A stretch of DNA of 64,000 nt, taken from Pseudeuparius sepicola (Eukaryota; Arthropoda; Insecta; Coleoptera; Anthribidae). A program made the translations under genes and the position numbers. A model generated the notes under the pieces. It was not told the DNA's origin and searched no databases. It saw only the letters and a program-made list of their open reading frames with translations. Position 1 is the first letter of the stretch; each line of letters starts with the position of its first letter. Below are positions 54,770 through 64,000 of this stretch, piece by piece. Where the stretch lies: positions 42,779,223 to 42,843,222 of the forward strand of contig OY987303.1 in NCBI GenBank assembly GCA_963920635.1, in the 5' to 3' direction.

Positions 54770-55294
54770 GTAACATCAACCATATCAAAAAAATATTTTT
54801 TTTGTTTTCTAACTTTGAGTGCTTATGCCCATTATCACTTTTTCTTGTATTTTCATTTACACTCACAATCTTTCATCTTTGTTGTCATTGTATCTTGGGC
54901 TATGAAGATTTCCACGCAGGTCGCTTTTGCAGCCTCCGTGGCGATGTTAGTACAAGCCCCGAATTGGGGATGTGCTGACTGAAGCTGCAAATGTTCTGTT
55001 GGCTCCTTCCTGGACTTCATTTGTTGCTTCCCAAATCATTTCTATCTTTTTGATTTAGTTGCCTGATTGGTCACCAACAGCTAAATGGGTAGGTCTACAT
55101 ATTTCTTTAGAACATCATATTCATTTCAGACAATTTTTCGTCCAAGCTGTGTAAAATAAAGGTAAATCGGGAAATGTTACAAGCACCTTCAAACTAGGGG
55201 GTAGGCTTGCATAGTAAAACCCAAAATTATATTTATTCAACAAAATTATGAAACAACATAATACCGAATATTTTATAATTTACGAAGGCCACAT

Positions 55295-55497
55295 TTATTT
55301 TAAATTTCGACGTTTTTCTCGACTAACTAAATTTGACTTTTTTCTCGAAGTTTAACTAAATTTCGGCTTTTTCCTCGAAGTTGATCTAAATTTCAACTTT
55401 TTTCTCGAAGTTTAACTAAATTTTGACTTTTTTCTCGAAGTTTAACTAAATTTCGACTTTTTCCTCGAAGTTCATCTAAATTTCGACTTTCTCCTTG
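55295..55497. repeat. 30 bp minisatellite, copy 1
   Basis: About six units of TAAATTTCGACTTTTT plus CTCGAAGTT variants with a 30 bp period. The same array is at 56065-56268 and, inverted, at 57040-57235. Confidence 0.85.
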
Positions 55498-55571
55498 CTT
55501 TAAATGCTGATACAAGAAAAAATGATAATGGTCATAAGCACTCAAAGTTAGAAAACAAAAAAAAACTAGTA

Positions 55572-55616
55572 ACCGCATACACGTGTTTCATGCTATTTGG
55601 AAATCATCAGTTCGGT
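55572..55616 (-). ncRNA. Hammerhead-like motif, second type, copy 2
   Basis: The same plan as 54725-54769 with ACCGAA instead of ACCGTA in stem I (one pair lost) and ATGAAAC before stem III. It is probably decayed. Confidence 0.55.
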
Positions 55617-56064
55617 GTAATATCAACCAAATCAAAAATATAGGAATGATTTGGGAAGCAACAAATTAAGTCCAGGCAGGAGCCAACAGCACATTTGCAG
55701 CTTCAATCAGCACATCCTCAATTCGGGGCTTGTACTAACATCGCCACGAAATGTTCTGTTGGCTCCTTCCTGGACTTCATTTGTTGCTTCCCAAATCATT
55801 TCTATCTTTTTGATTTAGTTGCCTGATTGGTCACCAACAGCTAAATGGGTAGGTCTACATATTTCTTTAGAACATCATATTCATTTCAGACAATTTTTCG
55901 TCCAAGCTGTGTAAAATAAAGGTAAATCGGGAAATGTTACAAGCACCTTCAAACTAGGGGGTAGGCTTGCATAGTAAAACCCAAAATTATATTTATTCAA
56001 CAAAATTATGAAACAACATAATACCGAATATTTTATAATTTACGAAGGCCACAGCGGTGATTTA

Positions 56065-56268
56065 TTTTAAATTTCGACGTTTTTCTCGACTAACTAAATT
56101 TGACTTTTTTCTCGAAGTTTAACTAAATTTCGGCTTTTTCCTCGAAGTTGATCTAAATTTCAACTTTTTTCTCGAAGTTTAACTAAATTTTGACTTTTTT
56201 CTCGAAGTTTAACTAAATTTCGACTTTTTCCTCGAAGTTCATCTAAATTTCGACTTTCTCCTTGCTTT
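56065..56268. repeat. 30 bp minisatellite, copy 2
   Basis: Nearly identical to 55295-55497, as part of the direct duplication. Confidence 0.85.
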
Positions 56269-56339
56269 AAATGCTGATACAAGAAAAAATGATAATGGTC
56301 ATAAGCACTCAAAGTTAGAAAACAAAAAAAAAACTAGTA

Positions 56340-56384
56340 ACCGCATACACGTGTTTCATGCTATTTGGAAATCATCAGTTCGGT
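56340..56384 (-). ncRNA. Hammerhead-like motif, second type, copy 3
   Basis: Identical in its core to the motif at 55572-55616; part of the direct duplication. Confidence 0.55.
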
Positions 56385-56596
56385 GTAATATCAACCAAAT
56401 CAAAAATATAGGAATGATTTGGGAAGCAACAAATTAAGTCCAGGCAGGAGCCAACAGCACATTTGCAGCTTCAATCAGCACATCCTCAATTCGGGGCTTG
56501 TACTAACATCGCCACGAAATGTTCTGTTGGCTCCTTCCTGGACTTCATTTGTTGCTTCCCAAATCATTCCTATCTTTTTGATTTAGTTGATGTTGC

Positions 56597-56641
56597 ACCG
56601 TACTGATGATTGCCAAATAGCACGAAACACGTATATGCGGT
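56597..56641 (+). ncRNA. Hammerhead-like motif, second type, copy 4 (plus strand)
   Basis: ACCGTA-CTGATGA-TTGCCAAATAGCAC-GAA-ACACGTAT-A-TGCGGT. Stem I is 6 bp and stem II has three pairs (TGC/GCA) with loop CAAATA. Stem III is slightly imperfect. It faces the opposite way to the motif at 56340. Confidence 0.65.
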
Positions 56642-56919
56642 TACTAGTTTTTTTGTTTTCTAACTTTGAGTGCTTATGCCCATTATCACTTTTTCTTGTA
56701 TTTACATTTACACTCACAATCTTACATCTTTGTAGTCATTGTATCTTGGGCTATGAAGATTTCCACGCAGGTCGGTTTTGCAGCCTCCGTGGCGATGTTA
56801 GTACAAGCCCCGAATTGAGGATGTGCTGATTGAAGCTGCAAATGTGCTGTTGGCTCCTGCCTGGACTTAATTTGTTGCTTCCCAAATCATTCCTATATTT
56901 TTGATTTGGTTGATATTAC

Positions 56920-56964
56920 ACCGAACTGATGATTTCCAAATAGCATGAAACACGTGTATGCGGT
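56920..56964 (+). ncRNA. Hammerhead-like motif, second type, copy 5 (plus strand)
   Basis: ACCGAA-CTGATGA, then ATGAAACACGTGTA and TGCGGT: the inverted counterpart of the motifs at 55572 and 56340. Confidence 0.55.
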
Positions 56965-57039
56965 TACTAGTTTTTTTTTGTTTTCTAACTTTGAGTGCTT
57001 ATGACCATTATCATTTTTTCTTGTATCAGCATTTAAAGC

Positions 57040-57235
57040 AAGGAGAAAGTCGAAATTTAGATGAACTTCGAGGAAAAAGTCGAAATTTAGTTAAACTTCG
57101 AGAAAAAGTCAAAATTTAGTTAAACTTCGACAAAAAAGTTGAAATTTAGATCAACTTCGAGGAAAAAGCCGAAATTTAGTTAAACTTCGAGAAAAAAGTC
57201 AAATTTAGTTAGTCGAGAAAAACGTCGAAATTTAA
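57040..57235. repeat. 30 bp minisatellite, copy 3 (inverted)
   Basis: The reverse complement of the arrays at 55295 and 56065. Confidence 0.83.
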
Positions 57236-57480
57236 AATAAATCACCGCTGTGGCCTTCGTAAATTATAAAATATTCGGTATTATGTTGTTTCATAATTTT
57301 GTTAAATAAATATAATTTTGGGTTTTACTATGCAAGCCTACCCCCTAGTTTGAATGTGCTTGTAACATTTTCCGATTTACCCTTATTTTACACAGCTTGG
57401 ACGAAAAATTGTCTGAAATGAATATGATGTTCTAAAGAAATATGTAGACCTACCCATTTAGCTGTTGGTGGTCAATCAGG

Positions 57481-57911
57481 CAGTGCATATACAGAAAGGA
57501 TGTAGTGAGTTTGCAGGTGGTGTAGGTACCTAGAATTTTTGAAGAAGAAAGAAAGATCTAATCTAATTTTACAAATCACCGCTGGCTGCCGTCTTGTAGT
57601 AATAGTCGTAGAAGGTCTTGTGACACTTGACGTACGGCCACAGCCGACTCTAGGAGAAGCTCTGAAGTAGAGAAAACTGGCAACAAGGGATGCGGGTCCA
57701 CGTCGCGTGCCCTGTCACTGCCTGTCAGTTGATTTTAGAAGAAATTTACCAGAATTAATTTGTGTAGTGCGGGTAGTGCTAGCGTCGCCAGATTGCTACG
57801 ACGAGGCAGTGTGTCTCTGTGTGGAAACAGACAGCCAGAAGTGCTGGCGACAGCTTTGTTATAAATTTGTTTTGTTTGTGCAAAAGTCAAACATTTCTAT
57901 AAAAGTTCGAA
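57481..57911. other. No gene recognised; GC-richer than its surroundings
   Basis: This stretch between the repeat array and a short open frame has balanced composition and no repeat partner. It could be unique host sequence, such as a 5' untranslated region. Confidence 0.35.
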
Positions 57912-58130
57912 ATGGAGAATCGTCCCTTTACAATTTCAAGCCTCAAGATGCCTAGAACCGTCCAGGGGAAGCTAGAACTTGAAGTAGCTAGGTTTTCTTT
58001 GCTTGATGACAAGCGATCAACTTGTATTCATTTTGGGCTTTCCAAAGAACGAAAATTTAAGAATAAAATGATTAAGGGCCACTTGCATAGGCAAACTAAA
58101 GTACGCTTTAAAATTAAAGGAGCTTTCTAA
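57912..58130 (+). CDS. Small hypothetical protein
   Basis: An open frame of 72 codons, basic (many Lys/Arg), in a window part without recognised repeats. I do not recognise the family. It has no transmembrane segment and no signal peptide. A solo LTR begins 80 bases downstream. It may be a piece of a host exon or chance. Confidence 0.25.
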   Translation: MENRPFTISSLKMPRTVQGKLELEVARFSLLDDKRSTCIHFGLSKERKFKNKMIKGHLHRQTKVRFKIKGAF

Positions 58131-58210
58131 CAATCCAACCATTGTTTAGTATTGTTGCAAAAGTTTCTTTACCTAATGTTAAAGTCAACAGATGATTTAG
58201 TTGAATGTAT

Positions 58211-58726
58211 TGTACTGTATCTCAACAATAAAAGTCCAAACTAGTTGCCTTGGTTACCACTTTTATTGTTTAGCCTTCAGAAATCTCAAATAAACTTGTC
58301 AGATTACTGTCATTGTCCAAGAATATTCTTTCAGCTCCAAAATTCGCACAAAATCGGTTTCTAACCTTTTTCCACTCCCCCAGGCCCAATTCCCAGGGCT
58401 TATATACTAAAAAGGAAGACTGGAGAATAATCTAGAATATTCCTGACCAATGATAGTTCACAAATCATAAGTTCTAGCAAACTTTCTAGAATGTTATGGA
58501 AGCTTTACAGGGAAAACCATGAAAACTAAAGGAAAATGGGGCCCTGGGGGCCTCAGGCCAACAAAGATGTGACGAAAAATGCCTCTAAATTAATTATAAA
58601 ACTGTAAAATTTATCTGCTAAATTATCTGCTAAATTTATCTGCTAAATCTTTGAGTAGGTTAGAAAACCGTGCAGACATATTCATTGAAAGCTGATATAA
58701 CAACTTTAGAGGCATTTTTTGTTACA
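58211..58726 (-). repeat. Solo LTR of the G4 family
   Basis: 516 bp matching the G4 LTRs throughout, starting TGTACTGTATC and ending TTTTGTTACA on the plus strand. It is flanked by GTAT on both sides (58207-58210 and 58727-58730). No internal sequence remains, so it arose by LTR-LTR recombination. Confidence 0.92.
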
Positions 58727-58730
58727 GTAT

Positions 58731-59446
58731 TATGAAATTGACCCTAACTGCCATTTCAATCAGAAGAGATTACTCTCCTTCACAACATGCTGTTCTCTGT
58801 TCGCTTGTTTGTGTTTTTATGAAAATTTAACCATTATGGAAGATAGATCATTTGCATGATCGTGCACTTTGCGAAAAATTCTCACAAAAATTCGACTTTA
58901 CAATAAAATTTAGTCCCCTCTATTTGCCCAAATTTACCATATTATTTGTCGAAAATCTACTTATTCACACCAGGAATCGTACTTATTATAAATACTTATA
59001 CTTCTGTGTATATTTTTTTACTTGTTAATGCTTTTATTGTCTGTTAAACAAATGTACCTACTTACTTAGGTACCCAATTATTGAAACAAAGTTCACAAAT
59101 GTATTTAATTATAATTAAAAAGAGGGTTGAACATCGATTAGAAAAGATAAACTAAGCCAAAGTGCAGACTGCTCTATACTGCATAGACCCGTTGAACCGT
59201 CCCGCTGCGGCGTTGCCACATGTTTGCACAGGGCTTGTAAGCTTGAGAAGGTTGTGGTACGGTTCTTAAAAGAAATTCCGTCCTCACTACTGTCCTAGAA
59301 TTTCGAAATTTTTTGAACAACTAATCTATAGTAATTTTGATTAGTTGTTGACTTGACGGGTAGTCAGTGGGTGTGGGTGCAAGGCAAGAAACACAAATTT
59401 AGCCACAAGATTAGCCAACCGGCCTGCATGACAGTTAGTAGCCCTT
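58731..59446. other. No gene recognised
   Basis: AT-rich. No repeat partner or protein-like frame was seen. Confidence 0.5.
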
Positions 59447-59473
59447 CCGGTATTTCTGGAAAAGAAATACCGG
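59447..59473. other. Perfect hairpin
   Basis: CCGGTATTTCT (59447-59457) and AGAAATACCGG (59463-59473) form an 11 bp stem with a 5-base loop GGAAA. Confidence 0.75.
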
Positions 59474-59730
59474 TTAACCTAGTGTGACAGAAATGGGTTT
59501 CTGAACTTAATATATACAATGACCGGCAGAAAGTACGCACCGTATGGGATTTTTTTATATTACAGTCATTTTTGGGCTTACCTTTTAATTCTAAACAACT
59601 TCATGATACATGTTTTCTCTAAAATTATAAATAAGGGTGCTTTTGAGTTTTCGGAAATGAAGAAACTTTTATCAAGATTAAAATTTTCTTATAATTGTAA
59701 AATAAAAAATCCCATATGGTGCGCATATAC

Positions 59731-60487
59731 AGGATGATTTTTTTAGGTCTACCACCGCGATTTTCTCGCTCATTTTGCGGCCTACAAAAAAACGTAAGAA
59801 ACAAAAATGTGGCAATTTTGGACAGCTAAGTGGTGCTGCAAAAGAAATCGGCATCCATGGCCAACTTGTCGCGCAATATTAAAAAAAACTCAAATTGAGC
59901 AAAACTATTAATGGCGGTGGAATGTTTATTTTAAGAGACAGAGGAAAACTTTTCCATTAAAAATTGATGGCACTAAGAAGCTTTATCCAAAAGGGTACTC
60001 AGATAGTTTCAGAAAATTACACAGGGTCTTCGGCTCTCTTGAGGCTATGAATTTTTTTTATTTATTTCTTATTAAGCGATTTTCTCGCTTATTTTGGGCC
60101 GCACAGAAAATATGTAAGAAAACAAATTATGGAAATTTTGGTCAGCGAGGCGACATTAAAAAAGTAATGTAAGTAAGAGAGCCGAAGACCCTGTGTAATT
60201 TGCTGAAACTATATGAGCACCTGGGTGGATAAAGCTTCTCAGTGCCACCAATTTTCAATATAAAAGTTTTCCTCTGTCTCTTAATATAAACATTCCACGG
60301 CCATTAATAGTTTTGCTCAATTTCAGGTTTTTTTTTAATAATGCGCGACAAGTTGGCCATGGATGCCGATTCCTTTTGCAGCACCACTTAGCTGTCCAAA
60401 ATTGTCACATTTTTGTTTCTTACGTTTTTTTTGTAGGCGGCAAAATGAGCGAGAAAATCGCGGTAGTAGACCTAAAAAAATCATCCT
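59731..60487. repeat. Palindromic MITE with arms of about 300 bp
   Basis: It starts AGGATGATTTTTTTAGGTCT, and its reverse complement closes the element at 60487. The arms stay similar almost to the centre (AAGACCCTGTGTAATTT on one side, AAAATTACACAGGGTCTT on the other). There is no coding sequence. TA-rich flanks (CATATAC, CTATATAC) suggest a TA target, but no exact duplication was established. Confidence 0.8.
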
Positions 60488-62021
60488 CTATATACAGGGC
60501 TATTCATAAAGATTGCACCAAATGGGAAAAACTTCTATTATTAGATTTTTGAAAATCTGATTTCAGGCTACGTTGGTTTTGGGTAAACTATTGCCCCCAA
60601 AAAAGGTGGTGACGATATAGTCCATGCCTGTCAAATTTGACAGTTAAAATAAAAAATTGGGAAAATATGGGGTTTCCGTGGAAATTGTGACGGAATTTTT
60701 GTGAAAACTCCGCTACCACATTTTTAAATAATTATTATCAACCTTTGAACACATAGTTTTGGGTGTTTGTTCTGATGTCGCAAATTCGCACTTTAATTCA
60801 GTTGAATATCAGTGTCAAGGTATGTAGGGATTAATCTCCAAAAGGCACAATTGTACCCGCCTGGTGGGGTGGTTCTGGTTGGTTCAGTCACGGTTCTATT
60901 GTAGTCGGTGCTCGGTGAGTTCGATTTTCTGTCTTAGCGCTGACGTCATTGGATCACGGACCTAACTGGGGTATTTTTTGGAATTGACCTGATAAAAAAA
61001 GCACCTCCCACCACCCTCGTTCTGTTCATTTTGGTCATCTTTCGAATTAGAGTCACGGTGGTTCTGTCGGGTATCTAGGTAGCATTGGGTAGTTTTCCAC
61101 TTCAGATTTTTATCTAACTTTATCGCCTGCCTGATGCTATCTTTCGACAATATTATGTGCATTTATTGTGTAGCTTATTTTTGGGAATACGATTAACGGT
61201 ATATTTTCTGTTTTCATGTGACGACGAGCAGCCGACCATTTTGTAGGTCGAGGCCAAAGAGTGGTGAGTTTTTGAAATTATCTTGATGTCTTTTTTTGGT
61301 AAAATTCATATTAAAAAAACTCACCTGTAGCTAACTCCATTGCATTGCTCATAATAATTATAATATTTTGTAATATTGCAAATTCGAAAATATAAAATTT
61401 GAAGTTCAATTCCCAACAAAATAACATTTCAAATTTAAAAAGTGTGCTTTGAACAATACTATCAACCGAAATTAACTAAAATCATCAAGAAATTTAGGTA
61501 AAAAGTCATTGCACAAAAATATAGAAAAAGAAAACTACTGGTAAATTTATAACAATTATAATTTATCCGATTTTTAAATAAATAAATAATCGAGTTGCAT
61601 TTTATCATTTTAGTTGTAAGAACGCCATCTTTTGAGAACAAAAAAGCAGTAGGTATCTTTAAAATTTTGGTTTTATTTGAAAGCTGGAATGAACTGAAAA
61701 ATTAAATATCCCCAGGGGAATCTACTAAACCTCTATTATCTGGCTGCATGTTGTTTTATATATGACCAAATTATCTTATTGTAGAATACTTGTTTTATAT
61801 TTCATGAAATGCTACTTTTGTTTTTCTATTAGAGCAATAATCTGCGTAAATACGCCATTTTGAGTTTTAACAAACCTTATTGTTGGCCTCAAGGCGGTTT
61901 CGATAATGTATGTGGAGTGAGTGTACAAGGAAATCGCGGTTATTTTGACTCCTACATAAGCCTTTATTCTCTAAATTTATGATATGACAAATTATAAATG
62001 GTGATATGATAAAAGATATTA
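60488..62021. other. No gene recognised; possible promoter-like elements
   Basis: TGACGTCA (60941-60948) is directly followed by TTGG, giving a CRE-like site next to an inverted CCAAT box. A splice-donor-like GTGAGTTT lies near 61265. No coding exon was found that would use them. Confidence 0.3.
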
Positions 62022-62230
62022 AGGAGCAATACCCCGAATCCGAATTTTGTCCAGCGCTCTTGGCAATCAGCGGTGTTTTTCTATAAAGACATGTGCATGT
62101 GGTCTGCCTCAACCTCGATTTGAACCAAGGTTGATCGAAGGCAGAAAAACATGCAGTCTAAATAGTTATAGTAAAGCTTCGAATATCGCCACCGCGACAT
62201 GCAACTTAAGTTTTTCTAAATCGAACCCAC
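62022..62230 (+). repeat. Interspersed repeat, copy 2
   Basis: It matches 38288-38480 in order and orientation. It differs by small insertions such as one after GTCTGCCTC near 62107. Confidence 0.72.
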
Positions 62231-64000
62231 TATATATATTTTTTGCTGAATCGAAAGAGTTTCTTAGAAATAATTAGTTTTTTTTTCACATTAAGGGATG
62301 CATCTTGGCTACAAACGGAGAATTAAATAAAATTTTTCCTACTCAGACTCATTATTTACTTTTGTGTTGCTCAAATGAAAACCGCAAGCTAAGAGCAGGT
62401 GTCACGGAAATTTAAAGAATTTTTGTTTTTCATGGCTACCCCAGATGTGTCCCTTATTGGGTACCAACAAATTATTATGGAAACTACAAGAGCAAAACAG
62501 ATGTCAACGTATCGTTGGAATTACAAACAAATTCTTTCCCAAAAATATATAGGGTTTAAAAAAACATAAGTTGCATATTTTTCTCTACTTTGCTATGCTC
62601 TTTTGTTCAATGTCATCACCAAAAGATAACACGGGTCAAAATAACTAAGACTATATTCTACGCTTTTTCCTTACTTCCTTAATTTGGATCATTTCAGAGT
62701 TTAGCGAAAAACTTCCCAAAGCACATCATGATAGGCAATGAGTCCAATTTGGGATTTCGATTTTCCCGGGTGGCGTGAAAGCGACAATGGACTCTCCACG
62801 AGGATTGATAGTTTAAGTGTTTAAATATATTATTGTGTTATATGGTCCCTGACTTCACGGCTAAAAGCAGCCTTCCATTACCTGTACAACTAGCTACTGG
62901 TTATTTCAAATGGAAAAATGGAAGAACAGTGTACCCGCTACCCCCTTGACACCGACGGACAGGGTACAAATATATATGTACCTACTTATTGAATATTGAA
63001 GGATAGCGTATAAGGAATTTATATTTATCACTTTCCTTTTAAAAGAAAGCTGGAACTTTTATCCAACTTATAAGTTACGTATAAGCGACAAAACGTCAGT
63101 TTAGAAATATTGAGGAAATACGATTAGAGTATAGAGTGCACTTAATTAGGAGGGAAAGTATTTCCTCATTTCACTGTGGACTTATCCGTAATAAATAATT
63201 TTAAAGCATCGTGTACAACCGTTCCCTTTTTGAAAACATGCCAACCCAAATTTCAAACTTTGCAATTCCGTATTATGTTTTTGCACACTTGCAGTTTTAC
63301 TGTTTCAAGTCTAGACTTAATGATCTCCTGATGATGCTAACATGGTTGGCGATTCGCGCGTCGAGTGCAAAAAACAAAGTTTTAGTGTGTGGAGTTAAGC
63401 AAAAGAAGTACCTATTAATCTAACGTCTTGCAACAGATGCTCTATACAGGATGACGCGGCAGGAAAGGGACATACCGCCACTGCGTATAGGAATAGCTCA
63501 GCAAATGTCAATGTGTACGCATAATAGGAATTCAAAACTATCAGAGCCGAGTTTAGCACATTTAATTTTTTTTCTACTAAGAAAGGTTCACCCTCTTATA
63601 CGATTTTTTATATGCGGGAAAATAAAACTATATACAATAATAATATCACAAAAAGTATTCTTCATATTTTTTGTATCTGGCTACGGTTTCATGGATATTA
63701 TTATTATTTTTTTAAATTTATGCACACAAAACTATTATGAAAATAAACCTGTTTTTTAAAATAGTAAAATGGAAATTACCCTATAACGGTAGCAAATACG
63801 AAAAGAGATGAAGAATATTTTTCTCTTGGAAATAATGTCAATAATAATATTAATTCTATTATTGATTTTACTTTAAAAATGGATCATTGGAAATAAATGC
63901 CGCCTTTGACTTTGCACAGTGATGGACTAATAATTACCCATATTTTGTGTCAACCTAAACCAGTAATAAGTGTACCAAATTTGATTTGGATAGCTTTACT
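62231..64000. other. No gene recognised
   Basis: AT-rich sequence. TATACAGGATGACGCGGC near 63444 resembles a MITE end, but no partner was seen. The open frames are short and without similarity I can name. Confidence 0.5.

Larger units (their letters stand above)
54780..57480. repeat. Array of direct and inverted repeat units with hammerhead-like motifs
   Basis: A unit of about 760-768 bp recurs directly (AAATGTTCTGTTGGCTCC at 54989, 55749 and 56517). The second half is inverted: 56770-57450 is the reverse complement of much of 55150-55750. Each full unit contains a TGGGTAGGTCTACAT block, a 30 bp minisatellite, a hammerhead-like motif and a segment ending near GCCCCGAATT. No protein-coding frame is convincing. 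Confidence 0.82.

Noticed and set aside
55295..57235. A CRISPR array
   Set aside because: The 30 bp repeats are contiguous with no unique spacers and lie in eukaryotic repeat DNA, so this is a minisatellite.

Overview
The window looks like AT-rich, transposon-dominated DNA from an insect, possibly a beetle, although the order cannot be fixed from sequence alone. The reasons are the errantivirus-type Ty3/gypsy elements with env, a Bel-Pao element, an R4/Dong-like retrotransposon sitting in TAA microsatellites, a Penelope-like fragment and several MITEs with TACAGGGTG-type ends. I see no convincing intact host gene and no tRNA or rRNA gene.

Left third (1-25.7 kb). The window opens inside the 3' part of an env-bearing gypsy element (E1, 1-3599), followed by a MITE-like repeat. 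A decayed Bel-Pao element then starts and is split by two insertions. The first is a 16 kb errantivirus-like element (E2, 5688-21699, LTRs of 177/178 bp), which is itself split by a younger env-bearing gypsy element (E3, 10142-18637, two 413 bp LTRs that look identical, 4 bp TAAA target duplication). The second is a 957 bp DNA transposon (23223-24179). The order of insertion is Bel-Pao, then E2, then E3.

The most notable feature is in E3. Downstream of the integrase, in the same reading frame as the integrase C-terminus, Pol carries a macro (ADP-ribose-binding) domain of the TARG1/OARD1 type with both catalytic residues present (about 15844-16269). E2 and E1 lack it. The gag-pol junctions of E2 and E3 share the slippery heptamer A-AAT-TTT.

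Middle (25.7-48.6 kb). This stretch holds small repeats, a 120-160 bp satellite with a 320 bp higher-order period, remnants of a Myb/SANT-like gene, two halves of a LINE, and four head-to-tail copies of an R4/Dong-like retrotransposon each bounded by TAA repeats (31.7-38.05 kb). It also holds a palindromic Tc1/mariner-like fragment, a Penelope-like endonuclease fragment between inverted arms, and a foldback-like element with tandem subrepeats in its arms.

Right third (48.6-64 kb). A gypsy element without env (G4) lies on the minus strand (48706-53325, TSD ATAC), with a solo LTR of the same family at 58211-58726 (TSD GTAT). Between them is a 3.5 kb array of direct and inverted repeats with at least seven hammerhead-ribozyme-like motifs, two of them close to canonical. 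Such motifs are known from Penelope-like elements and retrozymes. The last 5 kb hold a palindromic MITE and otherwise mostly featureless AT-rich DNA.
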